Below, one piece after another: positions 6,318 to 12,780 of a stretch of 12,780 nt of DNA. This DNA comes from Chlorobiota bacterium. GTDB taxonomy: Bacteria; Bacteroidota; Bacteroidia; Bacteroidales; JAADJA01. Where the stretch lies: contig JAUVIX010000069.1 in assembly GCA_030592565.1 (NCBI GenBank), positions 1-12,780 of the forward strand, written 5' to 3'. A model generated the notes under the pieces. The model was not told where the DNA came from, made no database searches, and saw nothing but the letters and a program-made list of their open reading frames with translations. The translations under genes and the position numbers were made by a program. The stretch's first letter is position 1; every line of letters starts with the position of its first letter.

Positions 6318-7124
6318 ATGATAGTTAATGCACAAACAAAAATATCAAAACTCATTAATGAGAATCCTAAAGCTATTGATGTTATAGCCTCAATAAACAA
6401 GCATTTTAAAAAACTTAAAAATCCGGTACTCAGGAAACTTCTTGCTCCCAGAGTGAGCGTTGCCGAAGCTGCCAGGATTGGCGGTGCAACAGTAGAGGAA
6501 TTTCTCAACCGGCTTAAGAGTATTGGATTTGAAGTTGATTACAGCTTTAAAAATACAGAGATGAACGAAGCAGGCACAGAAAACAAAATGGAGGAGATAA
6601 ATAAAAGGAAGTTAGTTAGTATGGATGTACGCCCTGATATTGAGAGAGGTGAAGACCCCTTTAAACTTATTATGGGATTGATAAAAACCCTTCCTGATGA
6701 CAGTGTACTTGAGATTATTAATATTTTCGAACCTATACCGCTAATAAGCCATCTAAATGATAAAGGATACAGCTCACTAACTGAGCGTCCTGAAGAAAAT
6801 GTTGTAAATACTTACTTTTGGAAAACGGGTGAAGTTAAAGCAGATAAATTACCTGATATTGAAGAGGTTGAGGAGCCTACATTTGAAGAGAAACTTGAAT
6901 TCTTTGGTGATAAGATTATAACTCTTGACGTACGAGGTCTTGAGATGCCGGAACCTATGATGAACGTTCTTATAGAAACTGAGAAGCTACCGGAAGGATA
7001 CGGACTTTATGTTCACCATCAGCGAATTCCACAATATCTTTTGCCAGAACTTAAAATGCGGGGGCTAAATATTTTGCATTACAAAGAAGATGAAAATAAT
7101 GTAAAGCTTCTTATTCACAAATAA
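6318..7124 (+). CDS. DUF1858 - DUF2249 - DUF2249 protein, probably in nitric oxide / redox-stress metabolism
   Basis: 268 residues, soluble, no signal peptide. Residues about 7-72 fit DUF1858 (related to the ScdA/RIC N-terminal domain), with T-K-I-S-K-L-I and N-P-V-L-R-K-L-L-A-P, then A-A-R-I-G-G near 51. Residues about 98-170 fit DUF2249, with M-D-V-R-P-D-I-x-R-G-E-D-P-F (102-115), L-P-D-D-S-V-L-E-I and F-E-P-I-P-L (137-142). A second, more diverged DUF2249 is at about 198-268: L-D-V-R-G-L-E-M-P-E-P (203-213) and Y-V-H-H-Q-R-I-P (231-238), which keeps two histidines. An acidic linker separates the copies. DUF2249 proteins are known as neighbours of denitrification and iron-sulfur repair genes; the biochemical activity is unknown. 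The membrane-protein gene begins 15 bases downstream. The good promoter and palindrome upstream suggest a regulated operon. Confidence 0.78.
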   Translation: MIVNAQTKISKLINENPKAIDVIASINKHFKKLKNPVLRKLLAPRVSVAEAARIGGATVEEFLNRLKSIGFEVDYSFKNTEMNEAGTENKMEEINKRKLVSMDVRPDIERGEDPFKLIMGLIKTLPDDSVLEIINIFEPIPLISHLNDKGYSSLTERPEENVVNTYFWKTGEVKADKLPDIEEVEEPTFEEKLEFFGDKIITLDVRGLEMPEPMMNVLIETEKLPEGYGLYVHHQRIPQYLLPELKMRGLNILHYKEDENNVKLLIHK

Positions 7125-7139
7125 AAAACTCAATAAACC

Positions 7140-8426
7140 ATGCAAGGATTAGCAACAGATAATGCGCCGTCGCCGGGAGTAGTTGTTCCGCACTTCGTAT
7201 TTGCAGCAATATCATTTATTATAGTTGCTGTATTAATGCTTCTGTCAGCAAGCTCATTCACAGGATATTTTTTTGAACCACGGTTACTTGCTATAACACA
7301 TGCAGCAGTTCTGGGTTGGGGAACAATGATTATCTTCGGGGCACTTTATCAATTGATTCCGGTAATTTTCGAGACTGCACTATATAGCGAACGCCTTGCA
7401 AAAGCCACTTTCTGGACATTTGGAGCTGGAGTTGTAATGATGGTTTACACTTTCTGGAATAATGAATTTTCAACCCTGCTAATCTATTCGGCCAGCCTTA
7501 CATTTATTGCACTGATGATGTTTCTGTTTAACATAGTTGCTTCAACCAGACGTGCAACAAAAAAGACTTTCCTTTCCTATTTTATCACAACAGCAACATA
7601 TTGGCTCGGACTAACAGCTTTTCTTGCGCTGTTAATAGCTCTGAATTATGAATTTAATTTCCTCAGTCAATCGCATTTACTCTACCTGAAAATGCACGCA
7701 CATATGGGAATGGCAGGTTGGTTTCTTCTTTTGATTATGGGTGCTTCGGCAACACTAATTCCGATGTTCCTCGTGTCGCACCAAATGAATGAAAACAAGC
7801 TTAAATATGCATTTTATTTTGTCAATGCAGGGCTAATACTTCTGGAACTTGATTGGCTGTTTCTACATGGCACAGTTATGCTTCCGGTCTGGGGCCTGAT
7901 AATTGCAACTGGTATCATTTTTTTCCTCTCTTACGTTCGTGAATCCTACAAAAAAAGGCTTCGCAGGGTTCTTGATGTAGGAATGAAACATACGATGATT
8001 GCTGTCGTTTTTATGCTACTTCCCATTATCCTGGGATTAATAGCATCAGTTAGCGGTCTGGGTTTTGACCATAACTTTTACTGGAGAATAATAATGTTAT
8101 ACGGATTCTCAATTATTTTCTTTTTTATAACATCCCTTATTCTTGGACAGACTTACAAAACAATTCCATTTATTATATGGCTTGTTGAATATAAAAGCTT
8201 TGTCGGGAAGACAAAAACTCCGTTACCAAGAGAGCTTTACTCTGAGAAACTTGGTAGCATTCAGTTATACTTCTATTTGGCATCAATACCGGTTCTTATT
8301 ACAGGCATTCTGGCAGCCTCTGAAATCATATTTGAAGTTGGCGCTGCCTTGCTACTTATAACATCAGTATTGTATAATATTAATGTGTTTAAAATTATAC
8401 TTCATAAATCGAAAATTGTGTTGTAG
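7140..8426 (+). CDS. Haem-copper oxidase subunit I-like / NnrS-like multi-pass membrane protein
   Basis: 428 residues, almost entirely hydrophobic, with roughly 11-12 predicted membrane helices. Two histidine motifs stand out: I-T-H-A-A-V-L-G-W (52-60, His54) followed by G-A-L-Y-Q-L-I-P (67-74), and M-H-A-H-M-G-M-A-G-W (185-194, His186 and His188) followed by G-A-S-A-T-L-I-P. The pattern 'T-H...L-G-W...G-A-x-Y-x-x-x-P' is typical of cbb3-like subunit I proteins and of NnrS, which bind haem through such histidines. The full set of haem-copper ligands (six histidines in the usual spacing) is not evident, so a true oxygen or nitric oxide reductase is unproven; a haem-binding NO-response protein is an alternative. 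It lies 15 bases after the DUF2249 gene. The start is the ATG after A-rich DNA, and the N-terminus P-G-V-V-V-P-H-F leads directly into helix one. Confidence 0.72.
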   Translation: MQGLATDNAPSPGVVVPHFVFAAISFIIVAVLMLLSASSFTGYFFEPRLLAITHAAVLGWGTMIIFGALYQLIPVIFETALYSERLAKATFWTFGAGVVMMVYTFWNNEFSTLLIYSASLTFIALMMFLFNIVASTRRATKKTFLSYFITTATYWLGLTAFLALLIALNYEFNFLSQSHLLYLKMHAHMGMAGWFLLLIMGASATLIPMFLVSHQMNENKLKYAFYFVNAGLILLELDWLFLHGTVMLPVWGLIIATGIIFFLSYVRESYKKRLRRVLDVGMKHTMIAVVFMLLPIILGLIASVSGLGFDHNFYWRIIMLYGFSIIFFFITSLILGQTYKTIPFIIWLVEYKSFVGKTKTPLPRELYSEKLGSIQLYFYLASIPVLITGILAASEIIFEVGAALLLITSVLYNINVFKIILHKSKIVL

Positions 8427-8432
8427 TGTGGG

Positions 8433-8469
8433 GTTAGGCGTTAGGAGTTATTGGGTTATGAGTTAGGAG
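8433..8469 (+). repeat. Degenerate GTTAGGAG-type tandem repeat
   Basis: Just after the membrane-protein stop, GTTAGGC (8433-8439), GTTAGGAGTTAT (8440-8451), GGTTATGA and GTTAGGAG (8462-8469) form an imperfect short tandem array. The rest of the 175-base spacer up to 8601 is AT-rich; I see neither a clear terminator nor a convincing promoter in it, so the 8602 gene may be transcribed by read-through. Confidence 0.45.
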
Positions 8470-8601
8470 GTATGTGTTATAGAAATAGAAATTGAGAGAT
8501 ATTGAACAAAGTATTGAGAAGTTAATTAATATCATTAAAAAAATATAACGCTGATAAAAGTAAAATTAATTGTTTGATAATATAATAAAATTGAAAATTG
8601 C

Positions 8602-8922
8602 ATGAAAACACCTGAAGAAATAAAAGCGGTTGAATCACAAGCCTGGAATATTCTGAAATTCGTAATTGATCCTGAGGTAGAGGTTAATATAGTTGATATG
8701 GGTCTTATATATAAGGTTGAGTATGATGGTGAAACAACCATCAATATCACAATGACGTTATCAACTCCGGCTTGCCCCATTGCCGATGCCATTGTGCTGA
8801 ATGTTGAGCAGGCAATCAAAAATAAGTTCACTGATTTTGAGGTTGATGTCAACCTCGTATTCGATCCACCCTGGTCACCTGATATGGTAAGTGAAGAGGG
8901 AAAAGTGTTGCTTGGGCTTTAA
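8602..8922 (+). CDS. Metal-sulfur cluster assembly factor, SufT / PaaD-like (DUF59, MIP18 family)
   Basis: 106 residues, one domain. D-P-E-V near 23-26 and I-V-D-M-G-L-I-Y (30-37) are the hallmark of DUF59/MIP18 proteins. S-T-P-A-C-P-I-A-D (54-62) carries Cys58, the conserved cysteine of the family, and D-P-P-W-S-P-D-M (88-95) is the usual closing motif. Family members (SufT, PaaD, eukaryotic CIA2) help insert or mature iron-sulfur clusters in target proteins. The gene is not next to sufBCD here; it sits 175 bases after the haem-copper-like membrane protein, in the same orientation, so it may serve maturation or repair in that set. It could equally be the general SufT of the cell. ATG at 8602 gives the full family length. 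Confidence 0.88.
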   Translation: MKTPEEIKAVESQAWNILKFVIDPEVEVNIVDMGLIYKVEYDGETTINITMTLSTPACPIADAIVLNVEQAIKNKFTDFEVDVNLVFDPPWSPDMVSEEGKVLLGL

Positions 8923-8943
8923 TGGTTTTATATTCAATAACTT

Positions 8944-8960
8944 ATTGCCTCTGTGGCAAT
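8944..8960 (+). terminator. Weak candidate terminator hairpin after the SufT-like gene
   Basis: ATTGCC (8944-8949) pairs with GGCAAT (8955-8960) around a TCTGT loop, 22 bases after the stop. Only a TCT and then an A-run follow, so there is no proper T-tract. Confidence 0.25.
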
Positions 8961-8979
8961 TCTAAAAGGTTACCCTATT

Positions 8980-9050
8980 GTCATTTTGAGCGGAGTCGAA
9001 AAATGTGTTATTCAGGATATCAATCAGGTTTCGACTCCGCTCAACCTGAC
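8980..9050. repeat. Inverted repeat with TTGAGCGGAGTCGAAA core
   Basis: Arms 8980-9001 and 9029-9050 are 22 bases each with two mismatches; the core TTGAGCGGAGTCGAAA / TTTCGACTCCGCTCAA is perfect over 16 bases. The 27-base centre is unpaired. Elements with 'TTGAGCGGAGTCGAAA' are, from general experience, widely scattered between genes in Bacteroidota. It is the first of several palindromes filling the gene-free stretch 8923-9358. Confidence 0.8.
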
Positions 9051-9096
9051 GTTTTCTGAGTAAATCTTTATAGGACAGCAACGGTTCAATTATCCC

Positions 9097-9175
9097 TGCA
9101 TCTTGTTGGTGTTGTCACCAACAAGAACATTCTATGAATCATTTACAAAGTTGGTGACAACACCAACTTGAAGCA
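9097..9175. repeat. REPIN-like pair of inverted GTTGGTGTTGTCACCAAC hairpins
   Basis: TCTTGTTGGTG (9101-9111) and CACCAACAAGA (9116-9126) form a perfect 11-base hairpin with a TTGT loop. AAGTTGGTG (9148-9156) and CACCAACTT (9161-9169) form a second, with an ACAA loop. The 18-base cores of the two are exact reverse complements, so the whole element (arms 9097-9122 and 9150-9175, 23 of 26 bases matching) can fold either as two small hairpins or as one long one. Confidence 0.8.
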
Positions 9176-9246
9176 GTGTTTTTGCGAAATTTCTGCTTCC
9201 TAATCTTATTGAAAGACAAAATATTGTGCCAAAACTGCAATATTTT
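9170..9246. repeat. Two further small inverted repeats
   Basis: GAAGCAG (9170-9176) pairs with CTGCTTC (9193-9199). AAAATATTG (9218-9226) pairs perfectly with CAATATTTT (9238-9246) around an 11-base loop. They overlap the end of the REPIN-like pair and continue the palindrome-rich character of the island. Confidence 0.5.
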
Positions 9247-9259
9247 TGTTACTTTTTAC

Positions 9260-9279
9260 CCCCGCGCTAAAGCACGGGG
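9260..9279. repeat. GC-rich hairpin CCCCGCGCT / AGCACGGGG
   Basis: CCCCGCGCT (9260-9268) pairs with AGCACGGGG (9271-9279) with one C-A mismatch and a two-base centre. The unit 'CCCCGTGCTTTAGCGCGGGG' (complement) is a recurrent intergenic element in Bacteroidota as I know them. As the only GC-rich stem in the convergent spacer, preceded by TTTTTA on the left, it may end transcription of the minus-strand genes. Confidence 0.6.
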
Positions 9280-9305
9280 CTATTGAATATAAATTACATA
9301 CATCT

Positions 9306-9335
9306 GCTGAATAGTGACAAAAAAATACTATCAGC
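9306..9335. repeat. Hairpin near the end of the MutS-like gene
   Basis: GCTGAATAGT (9306-9315) pairs with ACTATCAGC (9327-9335) with one bulged A. The loop is A-rich. It lies 24 bases beyond the minus-strand stop codon and could protect or end that mRNA, but no T-tract follows on the minus strand. Confidence 0.4.
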
Positions 9336-9358
9336 TCAATAATTACAAAAAAGAGAGC

Positions 9359-10966
9359 CTAATCCAAATCCGGGCTTTGAAAATTATGAACTGAACCAAA
9401 CCTCTCTCCGTAATCAATTGTGTTTTCAATAATTTCTTTCGGAAAATTTAGTGATTTTATTAACTCAACAACATTTGTTTTCTTCTGAACGCCCTGATGA
9501 ATCTTATAATCAAAGACCACTCTATTATTAACAAACCGGTTGTCAAAATAAAACAGATCATAGTAATCACTAACAAAATCAATTATGTCCAAATCATGAG
9601 TAGTAATAAATACCATACAATGACTTTTTGCAAGATAGTTTAATGCAGATGAAGCCAATGTAATCCGGTCTTTTGAATTTGTTCCTCTATATATTTCATC
9701 AATCAGAATTAAATGCATATCCTGCGAAAATGTAAGCGATTTCAGCATCTGCTTTGTCCGGAGTAATTCATCCATAAAGAAGCTTATCCCTTCAGTCAGT
9801 TTGTCCCTGTTTTGTATAGAGGAAAAGAGCTTTAAATGCGGAAGTTCAAATTTGCTGCTAAATGTAAAATTAATGGTTTGTGCCAGAATGACATTAACAC
9901 CGATAGTTTTTAGGAAAGTTGTTTTCCCCGACATATTTCCACCTGTGATAATAACATTTTTTCCATTAGTTTTAATGCTGTTACTTTTGCAATCCGCAAT
10001 CAATGGGTGGCAAACATCCAAAGCAGTAATTATATTACCGGAAATAAACAGGGGCTCGACATAATTTGTACACCCTGCTTTCAAGGATGCAACTGATATA
10101 GCTGAATCAACACACCCAACAAACTGGTAAGCCTTTAGCAATAATTTTGAATTTTTGTTTATCAAAGAGATTATGCGGTTATACTGAATTGCATCAGCCA
10201 GAAAGATTCCTTTAATAATTTCAACAATATAGAACAAAATGGCTGAAAATTCATTTGAAACATCAATATTTACTGAAAGGAAGAGGCTCTTCTTTGAAAT
10301 TGAATTTAAAACTTTCATTTCGCTTTTTAAAAGCACCTCATTTTCATTATCATTTTGCAATATCTGATTATAGCACACATCAAGAGCTTTCAGGTTTTTA
10401 AAATCCAGCGTATGCAGATTGATATTTCTTTTAAAATAGTAGTGAAGACTTGTATTCACTACACCTACTAAAATAAATGGCAAGAAGAATGATGAATTAA
10501 TAAAAGCTAAAACAATCAGCAGAAGTGATAATGACGATAACACCCATATATGTTTGGGAATACCGGAGATTACCTCATTAAACAGAATGTTTGGCAAATT
10601 ATAAGAATCCGACTTACTATATTTCTTTAAAACGAGTAAATTATCAATACGTTTATCGCCATTTTTGAGGTAATACTTAACCTTTGAATCAAATTCCAGA
10701 AATTCCTTTTTCGAGAAATTACAATGCAACTTTTGATATAATATTTGTTCACCGGTTTTAGTTAATGTTCTGTCAATAGAAGAAAATACTTCATCCATAT
10801 CCAGATCATTCCATGTTCTCTCATCAATGCAATTTTCATTCTCATCATTTAAATTTAAAAAAACTTTGACTAAATCAATATTGATGTTTTTACCAGAAGG
10901 ATTACCAAAAGATTCTTCCAGCTCCTGTTTGATTCTGTTTTTCCTGTTTAAACCTTTTAATTGCAT
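9359..10966 (-). CDS. Membrane-anchored MutS-like ATPase
   Basis: 535 residues. The C-terminal half is a MutS domain V ATPase: Walker A T-G-G-N-M-S-G-K-T-T (341-350, Lys348), a region ending D-E-L-L-R-T-K (399-405), Walker B L-I-L-I-D-E (419-424), then I-Y-R-G-T-N-S-K-D-R (425-434, equivalent to LGRGTSTxDG) and T-T-H-D (455-458). The N-terminal part has T-W-N-D-L-D-M-D-E-V-F-S-S-I-D-R-T (51-67), recalling the start of the MutS core domain, but the mismatch-reading domain I with its Phe-x-Glu is absent. Two hydrophobic helices at about 139-157 and 159-177 form a membrane hairpin. This is the orphan 'MutS family, transmembrane' type seen in Bacteroidota, not the repair MutS. Role unknown. It begins 10 bases after the glycosidase stop and is probably co-transcribed with it. 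Confidence 0.8.
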   Translation of the reverse strand: MQLKGLNRKNRIKQELEESFGNPSGKNINIDLVKVFLNLNDENENCIDERTWNDLDMDEVFSSIDRTLTKTGEQILYQKLHCNFSKKEFLEFDSKVKYYLKNGDKRIDNLLVLKKYSKSDSYNLPNILFNEVISGIPKHIWVLSSLSLLLIVLAFINSSFFLPFILVGVVNTSLHYYFKRNINLHTLDFKNLKALDVCYNQILQNDNENEVLLKSEMKVLNSISKKSLFLSVNIDVSNEFSAILFYIVEIIKGIFLADAIQYNRIISLINKNSKLLLKAYQFVGCVDSAISVASLKAGCTNYVEPLFISGNIITALDVCHPLIADCKSNSIKTNGKNVIITGGNMSGKTTFLKTIGVNVILAQTINFTFSSKFELPHLKLFSSIQNRDKLTEGISFFMDELLRTKQMLKSLTFSQDMHLILIDEIYRGTNSKDRITLASSALNYLAKSHCMVFITTHDLDIIDFVSDYYDLFYFDNRFVNNRVVFDYKIHQGVQKKTNVVELIKSLNFPKEIIENTIDYGERFGSVHNFQSPDLD

Positions 10967-10976
10967 AGAGCATTGA

Positions 10977-12780
10977 TTAATGTTCCAACTGAACGGTTAC
11001 GACTTCACCATTTTCAATTAAACTATTGAAAAACACATTATCCTTATTGAAAACTTTAACCGAAATTTTCTCTTTTTCTCTTGTTATTTCGATATCGAAT
11101 GTTCGGTTAAAGGCTTTTATCTTCCTCAAAGCCATTGAATTCCAGTCATCCGGCAGTTTTGGGGACAAAGAAAAAGTGTTAAACCCTTCAGGACGTATTC
11201 CATAAAGGCCTTCGGTCACTACCCTGCAATACAAAGCACTTTCGGCCGATAGATGTCTTTGGTTTCCTTCGGGATATGCTTCAACTGCATAAGGCACATG
11301 TTCTCCCAGTAATCGCCGTTTAGAATAATAGATAAAGTAATCCATAGCACGTTTTGTATATCCTGCTGCGAATACTCCCCGCAAAGCATAAAGTGTTGCC
11401 CTGTCCCAGAAAGTTGTACTTCCGGCTTCTGATGCCAGACCGTCGGTATTCCAGAGTTTATCAGAGAACAGAGCGTCAACTGTCCCCTCACTCCTATCAA
11501 AAATATCCACTGTCAGAGGAGTACATATCCAGGCTCTCAAAACATCATTGCCTTTATAATACCTGTAAGTTTCAAAACCGTCCATTGTCGCACCGAAATA
11601 ATCTTCAATAGCTTTACGAATAGCTTTTGACTGTGCATCATAACCAGCAAGCTGAGCCTGATCAATTCCCAGTTCCTTTCCCAGCATCGAGGCTGAGATT
11701 AGAGCATCGTAGTATAAAGAGGATGTATTCAGGTTTGCATCACCGGCCGGAAAACGGAATTCAAGCTCATCGCAATCGGAAGCCACAACACCTTCGCTGT
11801 TTATCTTTCTTTTGGAATATTCGAGGCTCCATTCAATTAATGGCCACAACTGTAGTGCTGTTTTTTTATCACCATAAGCCAAAGCGAAACGTGAGGCGCC
11901 ATAGGCAATCATAGCCATATCTCCCCTGTCGCCTGCTCCGCTCCAATAGTCTGTTCCTTCAGCTACTATCGAGCTTGGGATAGGTTTATACTCGTCATTC
12001 ATATAATGTGCAAAATGGCGGAATGAATTGATTGCCGATTCATTACCTGCTAAATTTCCCAAAAACGGGAAAAAAGGATTTGCATATTCAGCCTGGTCGT
12101 TTGCCCAAATTGCAGCATAATATCTTCCACCACCGGGCCCGTGCATTAATCCGCCCTTTGTGCGATAGATACTTTCTACAGCTCTGAGCTTTGCAAAGGC
12201 GAAAGCGCTGTTTAATACTACATCCGGTGATTCAAAAACCAGATCAGAAAAAGTTTCATCTACAAAAGCTTCACGTTTTTTCAATTCATATTCGGGTGAA
12301 ACATAATTATCCTCCTCACAAAGCTTCCGCCCTGAATAGATTACAGCAAAATCTACAGACTCATTAGCTTGTAATGTAAAATCCCCCTCTTTATTGAATG
12401 ATATTTCGATAATATATGAACAATAAACACACTTTTCGACATCGGTTGTGTCGGATATCACAAACTCCGGAATTTCAACTGTAACAGATTTTGAAGTTGT
12501 GTTGGTCACTTCCACCTTGTCGATAAACGCAGGCTGATCGGTCGAAGGAAACAATTGATGTTTAATTGAAATACCTGTTAGAGTTTTTGAATCATAGCAA
12601 AGTTTTCCTTTTATACTAAAAACTGATGGATACTCCTCAACAGGCTTACCGTCTATTTTAATCTGCGGAATTTTTTCGCTGTCAATTTCATATGACAGAC
12701 TGGCGTGGGTATCATTAGGGATTGTTCTTAACATCGGAAAGACAAGATGCACATTTTGTTTCAGTTTGCCTGCTTCTACT
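10977..12780 (-). CDS. Six-hairpin (alpha/alpha)6-barrel glycoside hydrolase, N-terminus missing (partial)
   Basis: The frame stays open to the window edge (V-E-A-G-K-L-K-Q-N-V-H-L-V upstream of the GTG at 12752), so the start is outside and at least 600 residues are present. The first third is beta-rich (Y-P-S-V-F-S-I-K-G-K, D-K-V-E-V-T-N), like the N-terminal beta-sandwich of six-hairpin glycosidases. A helical catalytic region follows: Y-Y-A-A-I-W-A-N-D-Q-A-E-Y-A near 12080-12125, D-Y-W-S-G-A-G-D-R-G-D-M-A near 11920-11960, D-C-D-E-L-E-F-R-F-P-A-G-D near 11740-11790, and W-D-R-A-T-L-Y-A-L-R. The end, G-L-Y-G-I-R-P-E-G-F-N-T-F-S-L-S-P and D-D-W-N-S-M-A-L, is the C-terminal beta domain that closes such enzymes. 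Asp or Glu residues in the first and third motifs are catalytic candidates. The GH family and the sugar are not determinable here. No transporter or regulator is in view. Confidence 0.7.
   Translation of the reverse strand, partial: VEAGKLKQNVHLVFPMLRTIPNDTHASLSYEIDSEKIPQIKIDGKPVEEYPSVFSIKGKLCYDSKTLTGISIKHQLFPSTDQPAFIDKVEVTNTTSKSVTVEIPEFVISDTTDVEKCVYCSYIIEISFNKEGDFTLQANESVDFAVIYSGRKLCEEDNYVSPEYELKKREAFVDETFSDLVFESPDVVLNSAFAFAKLRAVESIYRTKGGLMHGPGGGRYYAAIWANDQAEYANPFFPFLGNLAGNESAINSFRHFAHYMNDEYKPIPSSIVAEGTDYWSGAGDRGDMAMIAYGASRFALAYGDKKTALQLWPLIEWSLEYSKRKINSEGVVASDCDELEFRFPAGDANLNTSSLYYDALISASMLGKELGIDQAQLAGYDAQSKAIRKAIEDYFGATMDGFETYRYYKGNDVLRAWICTPLTVDIFDRSEGTVDALFSDKLWNTDGLASEAGSTTFWDRATLYALRGVFAAGYTKRAMDYFIYYSKRRLLGEHVPYAVEAYPEGNQRHLSAESALYCRVVTEGLYGIRPEGFNTFSLSPKLPDDWNSMALRKIKAFNRTFDIEITREKEKISVKVFNKDNVFFNSLIENGEVVTVQLEH

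Noticed and set aside
7140..8426. Calling this gene ccoN or norB
   Set aside because: Only some of the haem/copper histidines of subunit I are evident, the protein is shorter than cytochrome oxidase subunits, and no CcoO/CcoP or NorC partner is nearby.
8535..8852. 105-residue minus-strand frame opposite the SufT-like gene
   Set aside because: It is the antisense shadow of a clearly recognisable DUF59 protein and shows no motif, and its composition follows from the sense codons.
8980..9050. Insertion sequence ends
   Set aside because: Only 27 bases lie between the arms, no transposase is present and no target duplication is evident; it reads as a free-standing palindrome.
9097..9175. CRISPR-like repeat
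   Set aside because: Only two units, in opposite orientation, each a hairpin; no regular spacer series and no cas gene.
9359..10966. Calling this gene mutS (mismatch repair)
   Set aside because: It is about 300 residues shorter than repair MutS, lacks the N-terminal mismatch-reading domain and carries two membrane helices.
12750..12752. GTG at 12752 as the true start of the glycosidase
   Set aside because: The frame remains open upstream to the window edge and the protein would begin in the middle of a beta domain; the valine is more likely internal, so the gene is annotated as partial.
10977..12780. Assignment of the hydrolase to a specific GH family such as GH78, GH63 or GH15
   Set aside because: The overall six-hairpin pattern and closing beta domain are visible, but none of the family-defining catalytic motifs could be matched with confidence by eye.

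Overview
The window looks like a chromosomal segment from a member of the Bacteroidota, probably Bacteroidales-like. The support is AT-rich DNA, a lack of clear Shine-Dalgarno sequences, promoter matches of the TTG / TAnnTTTG type, a SecDF C-terminus in the form found as a fused protein in this phylum, a type IX secretion PorE-like OmpA protein, the long form of PurM, and phylum-typical intergenic palindromes. I see no rRNA, tRNA, CRISPR array, insertion sequence or prophage gene.

Left part (1-5357, + strand): the 3' end of secDF, a strong intrinsic terminator, tatA with a long charged tail, an 823-residue PorE-like TPR/beta-propeller/OmpA protein, a four-helix membrane protein of unknown function, and purM. 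The last three genes are separated by only 9 and 14 bases and are probably co-transcribed. Envelope and export functions dominate (Sec, Tat and a putative type IX secretion anchor side by side), with a purine gene at the end. The C-terminal ~130 residues of the PorE-like protein resemble a retropepsin-type aspartic protease domain in which the D-T-G active-site triplet has become D-R-K, i.e. a probable pseudoprotease.

Middle (5358-8922): purM and nadD converge on a palindrome-rich spacer. nadD is divergent from a three-gene + strand set: a DUF1858-DUF2249-DUF2249 protein, a multi-helix haem-copper-oxidase-subunit-I/NnrS-like membrane protein and a SufT/MIP18-type metal-sulfur assembly factor. 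A good Bacteroidota promoter, followed immediately by a 7-1-7 Fur/PerR-like palindrome, precedes this set. I infer a stress-responsive (nitric oxide, peroxide or iron-sulfur repair) respiratory module.

Right part (8923-12780): a 436-base gene-free island packed with at least five separate inverted repeats, including two 18-base copies in opposite orientation (REPIN-like). It is followed on the minus strand by a membrane-anchored MutS-like ATPase, which lies 10 bases downstream of a large six-hairpin-type glycoside hydrolase that runs off the window edge.

All functional statements come from reading motifs by eye. No database search was possible, so family assignments at the domain level are recognitions, and links between neighbours are inference.
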